A stretch of 64,000 nucleotides of DNA from contig JAFYXM010000007.1 of the NCBI GenBank assembly GCA_017546175.1, forward strand, positions 124,001-188,000. Reading direction: 5' to 3'. Source of the stretch: Elusimicrobiaceae bacterium (GTDB lineage Bacteria; Elusimicrobiota; Elusimicrobia; Elusimicrobiales; Elusimicrobiaceae). The translations under genes and the position numbers were made by a program. Below are positions 1-8,517 of the stretch, one piece after another. The notes below the pieces were generated by a model. It was not told the origin of the DNA, did not search any database, and was given only the letters and a program-made list of their open reading frames with translations. Position 1 is the stretch's first letter. Every line of letters begins with the position of its first letter.

Positions 1-939
1 ATCTACGGAATTAAATGCAATATGCGGTGTAATGAGTACATTTTTCAGCTGCATCAGGCGCGCATTGACGATAGTATTCATGGCAAAATCTTTGGGAATA
101 TCTTGCGATTTTAAGATAATGTCATCATGAATAATAAAGTCTTCATTTTCCAGTACATCCAAAGCAGCTCCACCTACTTTTTTCCCAACGACAGCGCGGT
201 ATAAAGCTTCTGGATCTATCAGGCTGCCGCGCGCTGTATTGACGATGATAACTCCCTTTTTCATTTTTTGAAAAGCTTCATCATTTAACATGTGATAATT
301 TTCTTTGGTGGCGGGCACATGCAAAGAAATAATGTCAGCCTTTTCGTACAACTCGTCTAAAGAAACATATTGCAAATTAAAAATGCGGCGTATTTCCTCA
401 TTGGGGTGCAAGTCATAGGCCAAAATATCCATGCCGAATCCTTTGGCCAGTTTTGCCATGTGTCTCCCAATAGCTCCCGTACCGATAATGCCTATCGTAT
501 GTCCGTATAAATCAAAACCGATATATTCATTCATGCGCACGAAGTTATTTTTCATATCCGTGCGCGCTTGAATGATATGCCTGTTTAATGCCAAAAGTGC
601 CCCGAAAGCAAACTCGGCTACGGTAGATTCCCCGTATTTGGGTACATTGACCACTTCTATACCGCGGTTTTTGCAGTAGGCTAAATCAATGTGGTCATAT
701 CCCGTAGAGCGAGTGGCAATTAATTTTAAATTGGGGTACCGGTCCAAAGAGGCATTATTCATGCGCAGTGCCGTATGCACAAATACGGAAATGACCTCAG
801 CCTCTTTTATTTGCTCATATTGCTGGGAAGAAATATTTTCCATGCTTTCTTCCAACAATATTACATCCCCATTACAAATTTGCTTTTGTTTTAAATAATC
901 TCTTGTTATGTCATCAACGTCAAAAAATACTGTTTTCAT
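1..939 (-). CDS. D-2-hydroxyacid dehydrogenase (D-lactate dehydrogenase-like), 3' end cut by window
   Basis: Reduces a 2-keto acid with NADH, most plausibly pyruvate to D-lactate in the cytoplasm. I translated 313 codons from the ATG at 939 to the window edge with no stop. Visible are the Rossmann motif GTGAIG near residue 153 followed by an acidic residue that favours NAD, the catalytic Arg in NTARGSLID, the Glu in LDVLENED and the His in ITPHIAF. Family members are about 330 residues, so only the last few are missing. A GGGGGCAGGG Shine-Dalgarno precedes the ATG. It lies 68 bases downstream of the acetyltransferase on the same strand. Substrate specificity within the family is inferred. Confidence 0.88.
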   Translation of the reverse strand, partial: MKTVFFDVDDITRDYLKQKQICNGDVILLEESMENISSQQYEQIKEAEVISVFVHTALRMNNASLDRYPNLKLIATRSTGYDHIDLAYCKNRGIEVVNVPKYGESTVAEFAFGALLALNRHIIQARTDMKNNFVRMNEYIGFDLYGHTIGIIGTGAIGRHMAKLAKGFGMDILAYDLHPNEEIRRIFNLQYVSLDELYEKADIISLHVPATKENYHMLNDEAFQKMKKGVIIVNTARGSLIDPEALYRAVVGKKVGGAALDVLENEDFIIHDDIILKSQDIPKDFAMNTIVNARLMQLKNVLITPHIAFNSVD

Positions 940-1007
940 ACCCTGCCCCCTTTTGTTTTTATAGTAGTATAGGCAGGGTGAAAACAAAGCGCAACGTCTA
1001 AAAAGGG

Positions 1008-1580
1008 TTACACCTCTTTTTTGAAATCGTAGAACTGACGTTTGACTTTAGCCGGATTGCCTACCGCTACGGCAAAAGCGGGTACATCTTTAGTGACCAC
1101 AGCACCTGCCCCGATCACGGCCCCGTCTGCGATAGTAATTCCCGGCAAAATAATGGCTCCGCCTCCTATCCAAACGTGTTTGCCTATTTTAATGGGAGCG
1201 GCAAATTCTTTACCTTCTCTTCTGGCATTGGGCTCTAAAGGGTGTGTGGCGGTGTAAATTTGTACGTTTGGCCCCATCATGGTTCCTTCGCCTATTTCCA
1301 CACGGGCACAATCTAAAATAGTGCAGTTAAAATTAATAAATACATTATCGCCAAAGTAGATTTGCGTGCCGTAATCACAAAAGAAAGGCGGTTCTATAGA
1401 TAAATTTTTGCCTGCTTTGCCAAATAATTTTTGACACAATTCTTGGCGTTTTTCTTGGTCTGCCGGATCCGTGGCATTGTATTGCCACAATAAGCGGCGC
1501 GCCGCATGGCGGGCTTGGGTCAGCTCTTCATCGGCGGCATTATAAAAAAGGCCTGCTAACATATTTTCTTTTTCGCTCAT
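1008..1580 (-). CDS. maa: Maltose/galactoside O-acetyltransferase family protein
   Basis: A cytoplasmic acetyl-CoA-dependent sugar O-acetyltransferase of the LacA/Maa/NodL family, 190 residues as usual. The N-terminal helical segment (about 1-55) matches the Mac domain, and the rest is a left-handed beta-helix built of hexapeptide repeats (GDNVFI, IGEGTM, IGKHVWIGGGAIILPG). The catalytic His is probably in TATHPLEP. The physiological acceptor cannot be read from the sequence. No Shine-Dalgarno is present: an extended -10 (TTGCTACAAT on the minus strand, 1587-1596) ends only 6 bases before the ATG, so the mRNA is probably leaderless. It is divergent from the efflux operon. Confidence 0.85.
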   Translation of the reverse strand: MSEKENMLAGLFYNAADEELTQARHAARRLLWQYNATDPADQEKRQELCQKLFGKAGKNLSIEPPFFCDYGTQIYFGDNVFINFNCTILDCARVEIGEGTMMGPNVQIYTATHPLEPNARREGKEFAAPIKIGKHVWIGGGAIILPGITIADGAVIGAGAVVTKDVPAFAVAVGNPAKVKRQFYDFKKEV

Positions 1581-1586
1581 GGAGCT

Positions 1587-1596
1587 ATTGTAGCAA
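1587..1596 (-). promoter_or_regulatory. Extended -10 promoter of maa, leaderless start
   Basis: TTGCTACAAT on the minus strand, ending 6 bases before the A of the ATG at 1580. With a normal discriminator, transcription would start at or next to the start codon. Confidence 0.6.
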
Positions 1597-1732
1597 TTTA
1601 ATATAAAAAAATACTGGATAAATGTTCTGGTAAGAGATAAATTTTATACAATTCTAAGTATATATCTGTAGTATAGTAAAACAGGTGTATGAAATTTCTC
1701 TCGCTGTTTGGGGGATAAAAGGGGAAAGAAGT

Positions 1733-3022
1733 ATGAAGAAAAAAATCCATATCGCTGTTGTGTGTATGATCTGCGCTGCTTTGTGCGCTTTGAGCGCTTG
1801 TAAAAAACAAGCCGCACCGGCTCAAGATGCCGCCGTGCCTGTGACTGCCGTTAAAGTATTGAAAACGGACTTGCCTTGGAATATTGAATATCCGGCGCAA
1901 ATTGTCGGTTCTTTGGAAATTCAAGTGCGTGCACAGGTGGGGGGTATTTTAAAAGCCCGTTTATTTGACGAAGGCGCCTACGTAAAACAAGGTACCCAAC
2001 TTTTTCAAATTGATCCCAAAGAATATGAAGTGGCTTTGCAAAAAGCCGAAGGTGCTTTGGCCCAAGCTCAGAGCGAAGAAAGCCGTACCAAACGCGATTA
2101 TGAACGCATGAAAATTTTGCGTGCAGATAATGCGATCAGCCGAAAAGATTTTGATGATTCCCTTTCTGCCTACGAAGCAGCCCAAGCAGCCGTAAAAGTA
2201 GCCAAAGCCGGTGTGAATGAAGCTAAAATTAATTTGGAATATACCAAAGTGTTGGCTCCCATTTCCGGTATTACGGGCAAAGAAGCTCAATCTGTAGGCA
2301 GTCTGGTTTCCCCTTCCGGTAACGGTCTACTTACTACCATGGTGCAAATTCACCCCTTGTGGGCCAACTTCTCTATGCCCAGCTCCCAATTTTACAAACT
2401 GGCCAGCGGTTACTTGGCAGGGACCATTACGTTAGATGAAAAAGGCGAAACCCCTTTATACGTAGAAGCCATTACCTCTGACGGTCGTGTGTATCCGGAA
2501 AAAGGAAAAATCATTTTCTTTGACAGTACCGAAAACGTAAAAACCGCTTCTTTGGCTATCAAGGCCGAATTTCCCAACCCCAAAAATCAGCGTATGTTGA
2601 TGCCCGGTCAATTTGTGCGCGTGCGTTTAATCGGTGCCACTTATAAAGATGCCGTGCTGATTCCTTCCTCTGCTGTGCTGAGCACACCTACCGGCAATTT
2701 AGTGTATGTAGTAGATGAAAATAACACGTTAAAAGCGCAGCCCATTACGGCGCAAATGCAAGATGATTTATATATTGTTACGGAAGGACTTAAAGGCGGA
2801 GAAACGATTATTTCCGCAGGCCTTATCAAAATGCGCCCCGAAATGAAAGTGACTCCTGAAATTCAAGAATTTACTTTGCCTGTTTCTGCCCAAACGATAG
2901 CTCCCAGCACGGCAACGGCAGTAAATGTGGACGATTTTGACAAAGCATTGGGCAAAGCGGTGGAAGCAGATGAACAAAGCATAGAAGATGCTCCTGCCGC
3001 CCAATCTGCTACTGCCAAATAA
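1733..3022 (+). CDS. RND efflux periplasmic adaptor lipoprotein (AcrA/MexA family)
   Basis: The membrane fusion protein joining the inner-membrane RND pump to the outer-membrane channel. I chose the ATG at 1733 because it follows GGGGAAAGAA and begins a lipoprotein signal peptide with the lipobox LSAC, so Cys about 22 should be lipidated. The order is then beta-barrel/lipoyl (VRAQVGGILKARLFDEG, VKQGTQLFQID), alpha-helical hairpin (about 90-165), second lipoyl half, and beta-barrel with membrane-proximal domain. The C-terminal tail is Ala/Asp-rich. 429 residues is slightly long for the family. It is first in a three-gene operon, 15 bases before the pump gene. Confidence 0.93.
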   Translation: MKKKIHIAVVCMICAALCALSACKKQAAPAQDAAVPVTAVKVLKTDLPWNIEYPAQIVGSLEIQVRAQVGGILKARLFDEGAYVKQGTQLFQIDPKEYEVALQKAEGALAQAQSEESRTKRDYERMKILRADNAISRKDFDDSLSAYEAAQAAVKVAKAGVNEAKINLEYTKVLAPISGITGKEAQSVGSLVSPSGNGLLTTMVQIHPLWANFSMPSSQFYKLASGYLAGTITLDEKGETPLYVEAITSDGRVYPEKGKIIFFDSTENVKTASLAIKAEFPNPKNQRMLMPGQFVRVRLIGATYKDAVLIPSSAVLSTPTGNLVYVVDENNTLKAQPITAQMQDDLYIVTEGLKGGETIISAGLIKMRPEMKVTPEIQEFTLPVSAQTIAPSTATAVNVDDFDKALGKAVEADEQSIEDAPAAQSATAK

Positions 3023-3037
3023 AAGCAGGAGGGAAAT

Positions 3038-6000
3038 ATGTTTTCCAAATTTTTTATTAACCGTCCCATTTTTTCTACAGTAATATCTTTGTTGATTTTG
3101 CTGGCGGGTATTGTATCTATCACCATGCTTCCGATTGAGCAATATCCGGACTTGACCCCTCCATCTATTCAGGTGTCGGCTCAATACCCCGGTGCCAGCC
3201 CTGAGGTAATTGCCGATACGGTGGCCGCCCCCTTAGAACAACAAATCAACGGGGTGGAAGATATGTTATACATGAACTCCACTTCTTCTGCCAACGGGGA
3301 CATGAATTTATTGGTTTATTTCAAAGTCGGTACCGACCCTGACCAAGCGATGATTAACGTCAACAACCGCGTTCAATCAGCCACTTCCACTTTGCCCGAA
3401 GATGTACGCCGCTACGGGGTGACGGTGGAGAAAAAATCTTCGGCTATTTTGCAGTTGATTACCATGTACTCTCCGTCGGGTGTGTATGATACCACCTATA
3501 TCGGAAACTATGCTTTGATTAACGTTGTGGACGATTTGAAACGTATTGAAGGGGTGGGCGACGCGCAAGTAATGACCGCTAACGACTATGCTATTCGCAT
3601 TTGGCTTAAGCCCGATATGATGAGTCAGCTGGGCTTGTCCGTTACGGACGTGATGTCTGCTGTACAGGCGCAAAATACACAGCGTGCGGCGGGTAAAATA
3701 GGTCAACCTCCTTTGAAAAATATGGTGGACCGAATGTACACCATGATTGCGCCGGGCCGCTTAAAAACACCGGAAGAATTTGAAGAAATTATTTTGCGTG
3801 CCAATCCCGACGGCACGTCTTTGCGTTTAAAAGATGTGGCCCGTGTGGAATTGGGCAGTCAAACCTATGAATTTACGGGTTTCTTTAACGAGCAACCTGC
3901 CGTTCCCATCGGGGTATATCTCTCTCCGGGGGCCAATGCCGTAGCTACGGCCCAAGCCATTAAAAAACGCATGGAAGAACTCTCTGCCAATTTCCCCGGC
4001 GGTATTGAATATAAAGTAGCTTACGATACTACCTTATTCGTAAATGCCTCTGTAGAAGAGGTAATTCATACCTTGATTGAAGCTATGGTGCTGGTGTTCT
4101 TGGTGGTGTATTTGTTCTTGCATGACTGGCGTGCCACGCTTATTCCGTGCTTGGCTGTGCCTGTGTCTATTGTGGGTGCTTTTGCCGGTATGTTATTGTT
4201 AGGTTTCTCCATTAATACGCTTACTTTGTTCGGGTTGGTGTTGGCTATCGGTATTGTGGTGGACGATGCTATCGTGGTTATTGAAAACGTGGAACGTATT
4301 ATGCATGAGGACCATCTGCCTGTAAAAGAGGCAACTATTAAGGCCATGGACGAAGTAACCGGCCCCGTGGTGGCCATTGTGCTTGTGCTCTGCTCCGTGT
4401 TCGTGCCGGTGGCATTTATGGGCGGATTTACGGGTATTATGTATCAGCAGTTTGCTATTACCATTGCCGTGTCCGTGGTTATTTCCGGTTTGGTGGCTTT
4501 GACTTTGACTCCTGCTTTGTGTGCTTTGCTTTTAAAAGACATGAAACCCAAAACCGGCGGTTTCTTTTACCGTTTTGATAAATGGTTTGATAAAGTAACC
4601 GAGAAATATACCGGTTGGGCAGGATTTTTCTTGCGCCGTATTCCGGTGGCACTGCTTTGTGTGCTTCTTTTCTGGGGGGCTACACTTGGGCTGTTTAAAA
4701 TCGTTCCGGGCAGCTTGCTTCCGGATGAAGACCAAGGTATGCTGATGATGGCTACGATGTTGGACCCTGCTTCTTCCTTGCCTCAAGCAGAAAAAATTGC
4801 TGAGCAAGTGCAAAAAATTATCAAAGAGCAACCGGCTGTGTCTGATGAATTGACCTTTGCCGGTTTTGATATGCTTAGCAGTACGCAAAAAACCAGCTCT
4901 GTAGCGTCTTTTATTTCCTTAAAACCTTGGAAAGAGCGCAAAACCGAAGCCCTTTCTTCCTTCGGCACATTGGCTGCTATCGGCAAAGCTGCTGCTATTG
5001 CAATTCCGGGGGCGATTGTAATGCCGTTTAACCCGCCGCCGATTATGGGCATGAGTACCACTGGCGGTTTGGAAGGTTATATCCAAAACCGTGCCGGTGC
5101 CGACAGTCAAACTTTGTCTGTCAAAGTGAATGAATTTATTGCCGCAGCTCAAAAACGGCCGGAATTTTCCAGCGTGAGTACCACTTTCTCGGCCGCTACG
5201 CCGCAATATGATTTGAAAGTAGATGAAATTAAAGCCATGTCTATGAACGTGTCTTTGGGTGAGCTTTATGGTACGATTCAAGGTACTTTCGGTACAGCCT
5301 ACGTCAACGACTTTACCAAGTTTAGCCGTAGCTTTAAAGTAATGATGCAAGCCGAGGGTGACTATCGTGCCAGACCCGAGCAATTAGGAGAAATCTTTGT
5401 CCGCTCCAATGAAGGCAATATGATTCCTTTGGCTTCGTTTGTTACCTTAACGCCTATTTTGGGGCCTGAAACGGTGGAACGTTTTAATGCGTTCCCTGCC
5501 GCCAAAGTAATGGCCTCTCCTGCCGACGGATACAGCACGGGGCAAGCCATTGCCGCTTTGCAAGAAGTGGCCAAAGAAGTATTGGGTGAAGAATATACTT
5601 TGGCTTGGACCGGTACCACTTATCAGGAAACGATTAGCGGTAGTTCTTCCGCTACGGCCCTGCTGTTGGGTATGCTGGTGGTCTTCTTGATTTTGGCCGC
5701 TCAATACGAAAAATGGGGTTTGCCTTTTGCGGTACTTTTGGCCGTTCCATTCGGTATTTTCGGTGCTTTGTTGGGTACTTATTGCCGAGGATTGGATAAT
5801 GATATTTACTTCCAGATTGCTTTGGTGGCCTTGGTAGGGTTGGCCGCCAAGAACGCGATTTTGATTGTAGAGTTTGCCGTGATGATTAAAGAACAAGGGG
5901 GCAGCGCTTTTGATGCGGCCTTGCAGGCTGTTAAATTGCGTTTCCGCCCGATTGTGATGACTTCTTTGGCTTTTATTTTAGGGTGTGTGCCGTTGGCTAT

Positions 6001-6187
6001 CAGCTCCGGTGCCGGTGCTGCCAGCCGCCACTCCATTGGTACGGCGGTGGTGTTTGGTATGTTGGCTGCCACCGTTATCGCGCCGCTGTTTGTGCCGATG
6101 TTCTTTTACTTGATTTCCGGCGGACTGAAAGAAAAGAAAAATCAAAATCCTCAGGAGGAAAAAGGGGAGGTAAGCCATGAAATTTAA
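3038..6187 (+). CDS. RND multidrug efflux transporter, AcrB/MexB-like (HAE1 family)
   Basis: A proton-driven inner-membrane trimeric pump that exports hydrophobic and amphiphilic compounds. 1049 residues is the full family length. The N-terminus (FFINRPIFSTVISLLILLAG) is the typical first membrane helix, followed by two large periplasmic loops and twelve predicted helices. The TM4 proton-relay segment reads GLVLAIGIVVDDAIVVIENVER with both adjacent Asp residues, and TM10 carries GLAAKNAILIVEFA with the relay Lys. A GGAGG Shine-Dalgarno lies before the ATG. The 3' end overlaps the outer-membrane factor gene by 11 bases. Substrates cannot be deduced. Confidence 0.96.
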   Translation: MFSKFFINRPIFSTVISLLILLAGIVSITMLPIEQYPDLTPPSIQVSAQYPGASPEVIADTVAAPLEQQINGVEDMLYMNSTSSANGDMNLLVYFKVGTDPDQAMINVNNRVQSATSTLPEDVRRYGVTVEKKSSAILQLITMYSPSGVYDTTYIGNYALINVVDDLKRIEGVGDAQVMTANDYAIRIWLKPDMMSQLGLSVTDVMSAVQAQNTQRAAGKIGQPPLKNMVDRMYTMIAPGRLKTPEEFEEIILRANPDGTSLRLKDVARVELGSQTYEFTGFFNEQPAVPIGVYLSPGANAVATAQAIKKRMEELSANFPGGIEYKVAYDTTLFVNASVEEVIHTLIEAMVLVFLVVYLFLHDWRATLIPCLAVPVSIVGAFAGMLLLGFSINTLTLFGLVLAIGIVVDDAIVVIENVERIMHEDHLPVKEATIKAMDEVTGPVVAIVLVLCSVFVPVAFMGGFTGIMYQQFAITIAVSVVISGLVALTLTPALCALLLKDMKPKTGGFFYRFDKWFDKVTEKYTGWAGFFLRRIPVALLCVLLFWGATLGLFKIVPGSLLPDEDQGMLMMATMLDPASSLPQAEKIAEQVQKIIKEQPAVSDELTFAGFDMLSSTQKTSSVASFISLKPWKERKTEALSSFGTLAAIGKAAAIAIPGAIVMPFNPPPIMGMSTTGGLEGYIQNRAGADSQTLSVKVNEFIAAAQKRPEFSSVSTTFSAATPQYDLKVDEIKAMSMNVSLGELYGTIQGTFGTAYVNDFTKFSRSFKVMMQAEGDYRARPEQLGEIFVRSNEGNMIPLASFVTLTPILGPETVERFNAFPAAKVMASPADGYSTGQAIAALQEVAKEVLGEEYTLAWTGTTYQETISGSSSATALLLGMLVVFLILAAQYEKWGLPFAVLLAVPFGIFGALLGTYCRGLDNDIYFQIALVALVGLAAKNAILIVEFAVMIKEQGGSAFDAALQAVKLRFRPIVMTSLAFILGCVPLAISSGAGAASRHSIGTAVVFGMLAATVIAPLFVPMFFYLISGGLKEKKNQNPQEEKGEVSHEI

Positions 6188-7586
6188 TAAGTTTCTGTGT
6201 GTTGTGATAGGTGCGGCCTTGTTGTCGGGTTGTATGATGGGGCCTAACTATAAACGGCCGGATTTGGAGCTTCCGCAAGAGAGCGAGAATGCTGATGATT
6301 TTAGCGTGTTTGAGAAAAATCAATGGTGGACAATGTTTGAAGATGACACGTTAAACGCCTTGGAAACGGAAGCTTTGACCTATAATAAAGACCTGCAACA
6401 AGCCATTGCCCGCGTAGATGCGGCGCGTGCTGCGGTGGGGACAGCGGTATCCAATCAGCTGCCCACTATCGGCTTGCAGGGGGGCAGCGGCAGAGCCGGT
6501 AACGATTATTCCTCCGGTCAAACTTTGAGTACGGGCGCGATTGTAGCTTCCTTTGAGCTGGATCTGTGGGGTAAATATCGCCGCTTGAGTGAGGCCGCTC
6601 GCGGGGATCTCTTATCCACCATGGCCGCCAAAGATACGGTGCTTTTATCCTTAACGGCGGAGGTAGCATCAAGCTATTTTACGCTACGCATGTTGGACGC
6701 ACAGTTGGAGATTGCTAACCGTACTTTAGAAACTCGCAAAGAAAGTGTGCGCATTTATACCAGCCGCTACAATGCAGGCTATATTACGGAAGTAGATTTG
6801 CGCCGTGTAGAAGCAGATATGTATTCGGTACAAGCTACGGCTAAAGAATTGGAATTAAATGTTGCCAAAGCAGAAACAGCCTTGGCGGTGTTAGTGGGGC
6901 GCAGTCCGCGCGCGATTGTGGAAGAGACAATTTCTCGTGACGGTCATTTAAGAGATATTACCGTAATTCCCGATGTGCCTACTAATTTGCCGTCTAATCT
7001 CTTGGCTAAACGTCCTGATGTACGCAGCGCCGAAGGACAATTAATTGCTGCCAATGCCCGTATCGGGGCGGCGCGTGCGGCCTACTTTCCGGATATTTCT
7101 TTAACGGCAGCAGCCGGTTTTGCCAGCAATCAATTAAATCAATTGTTCCGTAATCCCGCCGGAATGTGGGCTTTTGCGGGGCAAGTGGGGCAACCCATTT
7201 TTGCCGGCGGAGCTTTGGTCTCTCAGAGCAAAGCCGCCAAAGCCCGCTACGCGGAAATGTTGGCCGTGTATGAAAAAACGGTACAAACAGCCTTTAAAGA
7301 AACGTTGGACGCTTTGAACTCCAACCGCATTAATCGTGAAATGTTTGATATCCGCAAAAAACAAACCGAAGCTTTGCGCCGCAGCTATGAGCTGACTAAA
7401 AAGCAGGAAGATGCGGGCCTGATCGGTACGATGGAGCTTTTGGACGTGGAACGCAATTTGCTGCAATCGGAAATGTCTTTGGCCTCTGCACGCCAAAGCG
7501 AGCTGTTGGCTTTGATCAGTGTGGCTAAGGCTTTAGGCGGAGGGTGGGACGAACAATGCGGTTTCGGCCCGTCGGAGGAAGAATAA
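6177..7586 (+). CDS. RND efflux outer-membrane factor lipoprotein (OprM/NodT family)
   Basis: The outer-membrane channel of the tripartite pump. The signal peptide ends in the lipobox LLSGC, followed by the family start MMGPNYKRPDLELP. Two related OEP repeats follow (about 60-250 and 260-455), including AKRPDVRSAEGQLIAANARIG at the start of the second. 469 residues is standard. The GGAGG used for initiation lies inside the end of the pump gene, which it overlaps by 11 bases, so the two are probably translationally coupled. A strong hairpin at 7620 ends the operon. Confidence 0.94.
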   Translation: MKFNKFLCVVIGAALLSGCMMGPNYKRPDLELPQESENADDFSVFEKNQWWTMFEDDTLNALETEALTYNKDLQQAIARVDAARAAVGTAVSNQLPTIGLQGGSGRAGNDYSSGQTLSTGAIVASFELDLWGKYRRLSEAARGDLLSTMAAKDTVLLSLTAEVASSYFTLRMLDAQLEIANRTLETRKESVRIYTSRYNAGYITEVDLRRVEADMYSVQATAKELELNVAKAETALAVLVGRSPRAIVEETISRDGHLRDITVIPDVPTNLPSNLLAKRPDVRSAEGQLIAANARIGAARAAYFPDISLTAAAGFASNQLNQLFRNPAGMWAFAGQVGQPIFAGGALVSQSKAAKARYAEMLAVYEKTVQTAFKETLDALNSNRINREMFDIRKKQTEALRRSYELTKKQEDAGLIGTMELLDVERNLLQSEMSLASARQSELLALISVAKALGGGWDEQCGFGPSEEE

Positions 7587-7619
7587 CTAAAGCTCTTTTT
7601 TCGGTTGCTTGTCTTTCGT

Positions 7620-7660
7620 ACACCGTCTAAAACGCAAAGTTTTAGGCGGTGTTACTTTTA
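7620..7660 (+). terminator. Rho-independent terminator of the RND operon
   Basis: A 14-base stem (7620-7633 with 7639-7652, one G-T pair) with a GCAAA loop, followed by TACTTTTA. It sits 33 bases after the stop of the outer-membrane factor. Confidence 0.8.
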
Positions 7661-7861
7661 TGCTCAACAATTTTTCACATTTAAGCTCTTTTGCCGTCTC
7701 TTTGTGCTTATGTAGCTAACGCTACACTGCGCACAAACTAAATCCGCCAAAATCATCTTAAATTTGAAAAATCAGAATAGAGTAATACAAGTTTTTCAGT
7801 TATTACGAACGGCATAATGTTTTGTCTGTTAGTCATTTTTTCGTCGGAGAAAAGAATAGTA
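7661..7861. other. Gene-free spacer with one nested hairpin
   Basis: No credible gene between the RND terminator and the pilin promoter. The only structure I see is a nested dyad at 7701-7737: outer arms TTTGTGC and GCACAAA, inner arms GTAGC and GCTAC around TAAC. It could be a small RNA or just a cruciform; nothing shows which. Confidence 0.4.
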
Positions 7862-7893
7862 TTGACAAATTGTTTTTTTTTTTTTGCTACGAT
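7862..7893 (+). promoter_or_regulatory. Pilin promoter with 13-T spacer tract
   Basis: TTGACA at 7862-7867 and TGC-TACGAT with the hexamer at 7888-7893. The 20-base spacer consists mostly of 13 consecutive T (7873-7885). This is the longest spacer of the five pilin promoters in the window. Confidence 0.75.
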
Positions 7894-7930
7894 TTTTTTA
7901 GACGGAAAAATAAATAAAAAGGAGAGAAAA

Positions 7931-8431
7931 ATGAAAAGAGGTTTTACCTTGATAGAACTATTGGTAGTGGTCTTAATCATCGGTATATTGTCAGCGGTGG
8001 CTTTGCCGCAATATACTACCGCTGTGGAAAAAGCTCGTTTGTCAGAAGCTCTGAGCATGATGAGTAGTATAGAAAAAGGGCTAGAACTTTATGTGATGGC
8101 CAACGGAGTAGAAGATCATGACTTTTTGGGAAATAATGCTACAGCAAGCTTGGATATAGATATAGAATCTTCTTTGGATTGTAGTGGAGATTACTGTCTA
8201 AGTAAATATTATGGTTATAATGCTCGGTGTTCACTTGGTCTTTGTCATGTTCAGGTACATGAAGGAAAAAGTAGAAATGGTGAGAAATATTTTCTGATGA
8301 CCGAGAGGTATAGTAACGGCAGTTCTGTCCATGTATGTAACGCTTATTCGAAGATAGGAAATAAGATTTGTAAAACTTTACAAGCACAAGGTTGGGAGCT
8401 TGGGCAAGTGTATAATGGAGGTCTTTTATAG
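7931..8431 (+). CDS. Type IV pilin-like protein 1
   Basis: A class III signal peptide (MKRG, then FTLIE) is the prepilin peptidase site. The mature N-terminus is the hydrophobic assembly helix with Glu5, ending in SAVALPQY. The ATG at 7931 follows AAAAAGGAGAGAAAA; a longer in-frame reading from 7817 would start upstream of the promoter and is not credible. The variable C-terminal domain has eight Cys residues in pairs, so disulfides are likely. 166 residues. This is one of five such cassettes in the window sharing promoter, leader and first 30 codons; the C-termini are unrelated by eye. It is monocistronic. Fibre subunit versus minor pseudopilin cannot be decided. Confidence 0.85.
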   Translation: MKRGFTLIELLVVVLIIGILSAVALPQYTTAVEKARLSEALSMMSSIEKGLELYVMANGVEDHDFLGNNATASLDIDIESSLDCSGDYCLSKYYGYNARCSLGLCHVQVHEGKSRNGEKYFLMTERYSNGSSVHVCNAYSKIGNKICKTLQAQGWELGQVYNGGLL

Positions 8432-8435
8432 TATT

Positions 8436-8466
8436 AAAACCGCGTTTTTAAAAACGCGGTTTTTTA
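8436..8466 (+). terminator. Terminator after pilin 1
   Basis: AAAACCGCGTTTTT immediately followed by its complement and a T run, starting 4 bases after the stop codon. Confidence 0.85.
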
Positions 8467-8500
8467 ATGCTTTTTTAGCGGTATGAGAGAGCGCGTAATT

Positions 8501-8509
8501 TGCTAAAAT
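8501..8509 (+). promoter_or_regulatory. Extended -10 promoter of purB, near-leaderless
   Basis: TGCTAAAAT with the hexamer at 8504-8509, 8 bases before the purB ATG at 8518. There is no Shine-Dalgarno in the 8 bases between. Confidence 0.55.
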
Positions 8510-8517
8510 AAAAACGT

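Noticed and set aside
7753..8058. Minus-strand open frames over pilin 5' ends with similar peptides at several loci
   Set aside because: They are antisense shadows of the conserved pilin N-terminal coding block and promoter; similarity is forced by the + strand repeat.
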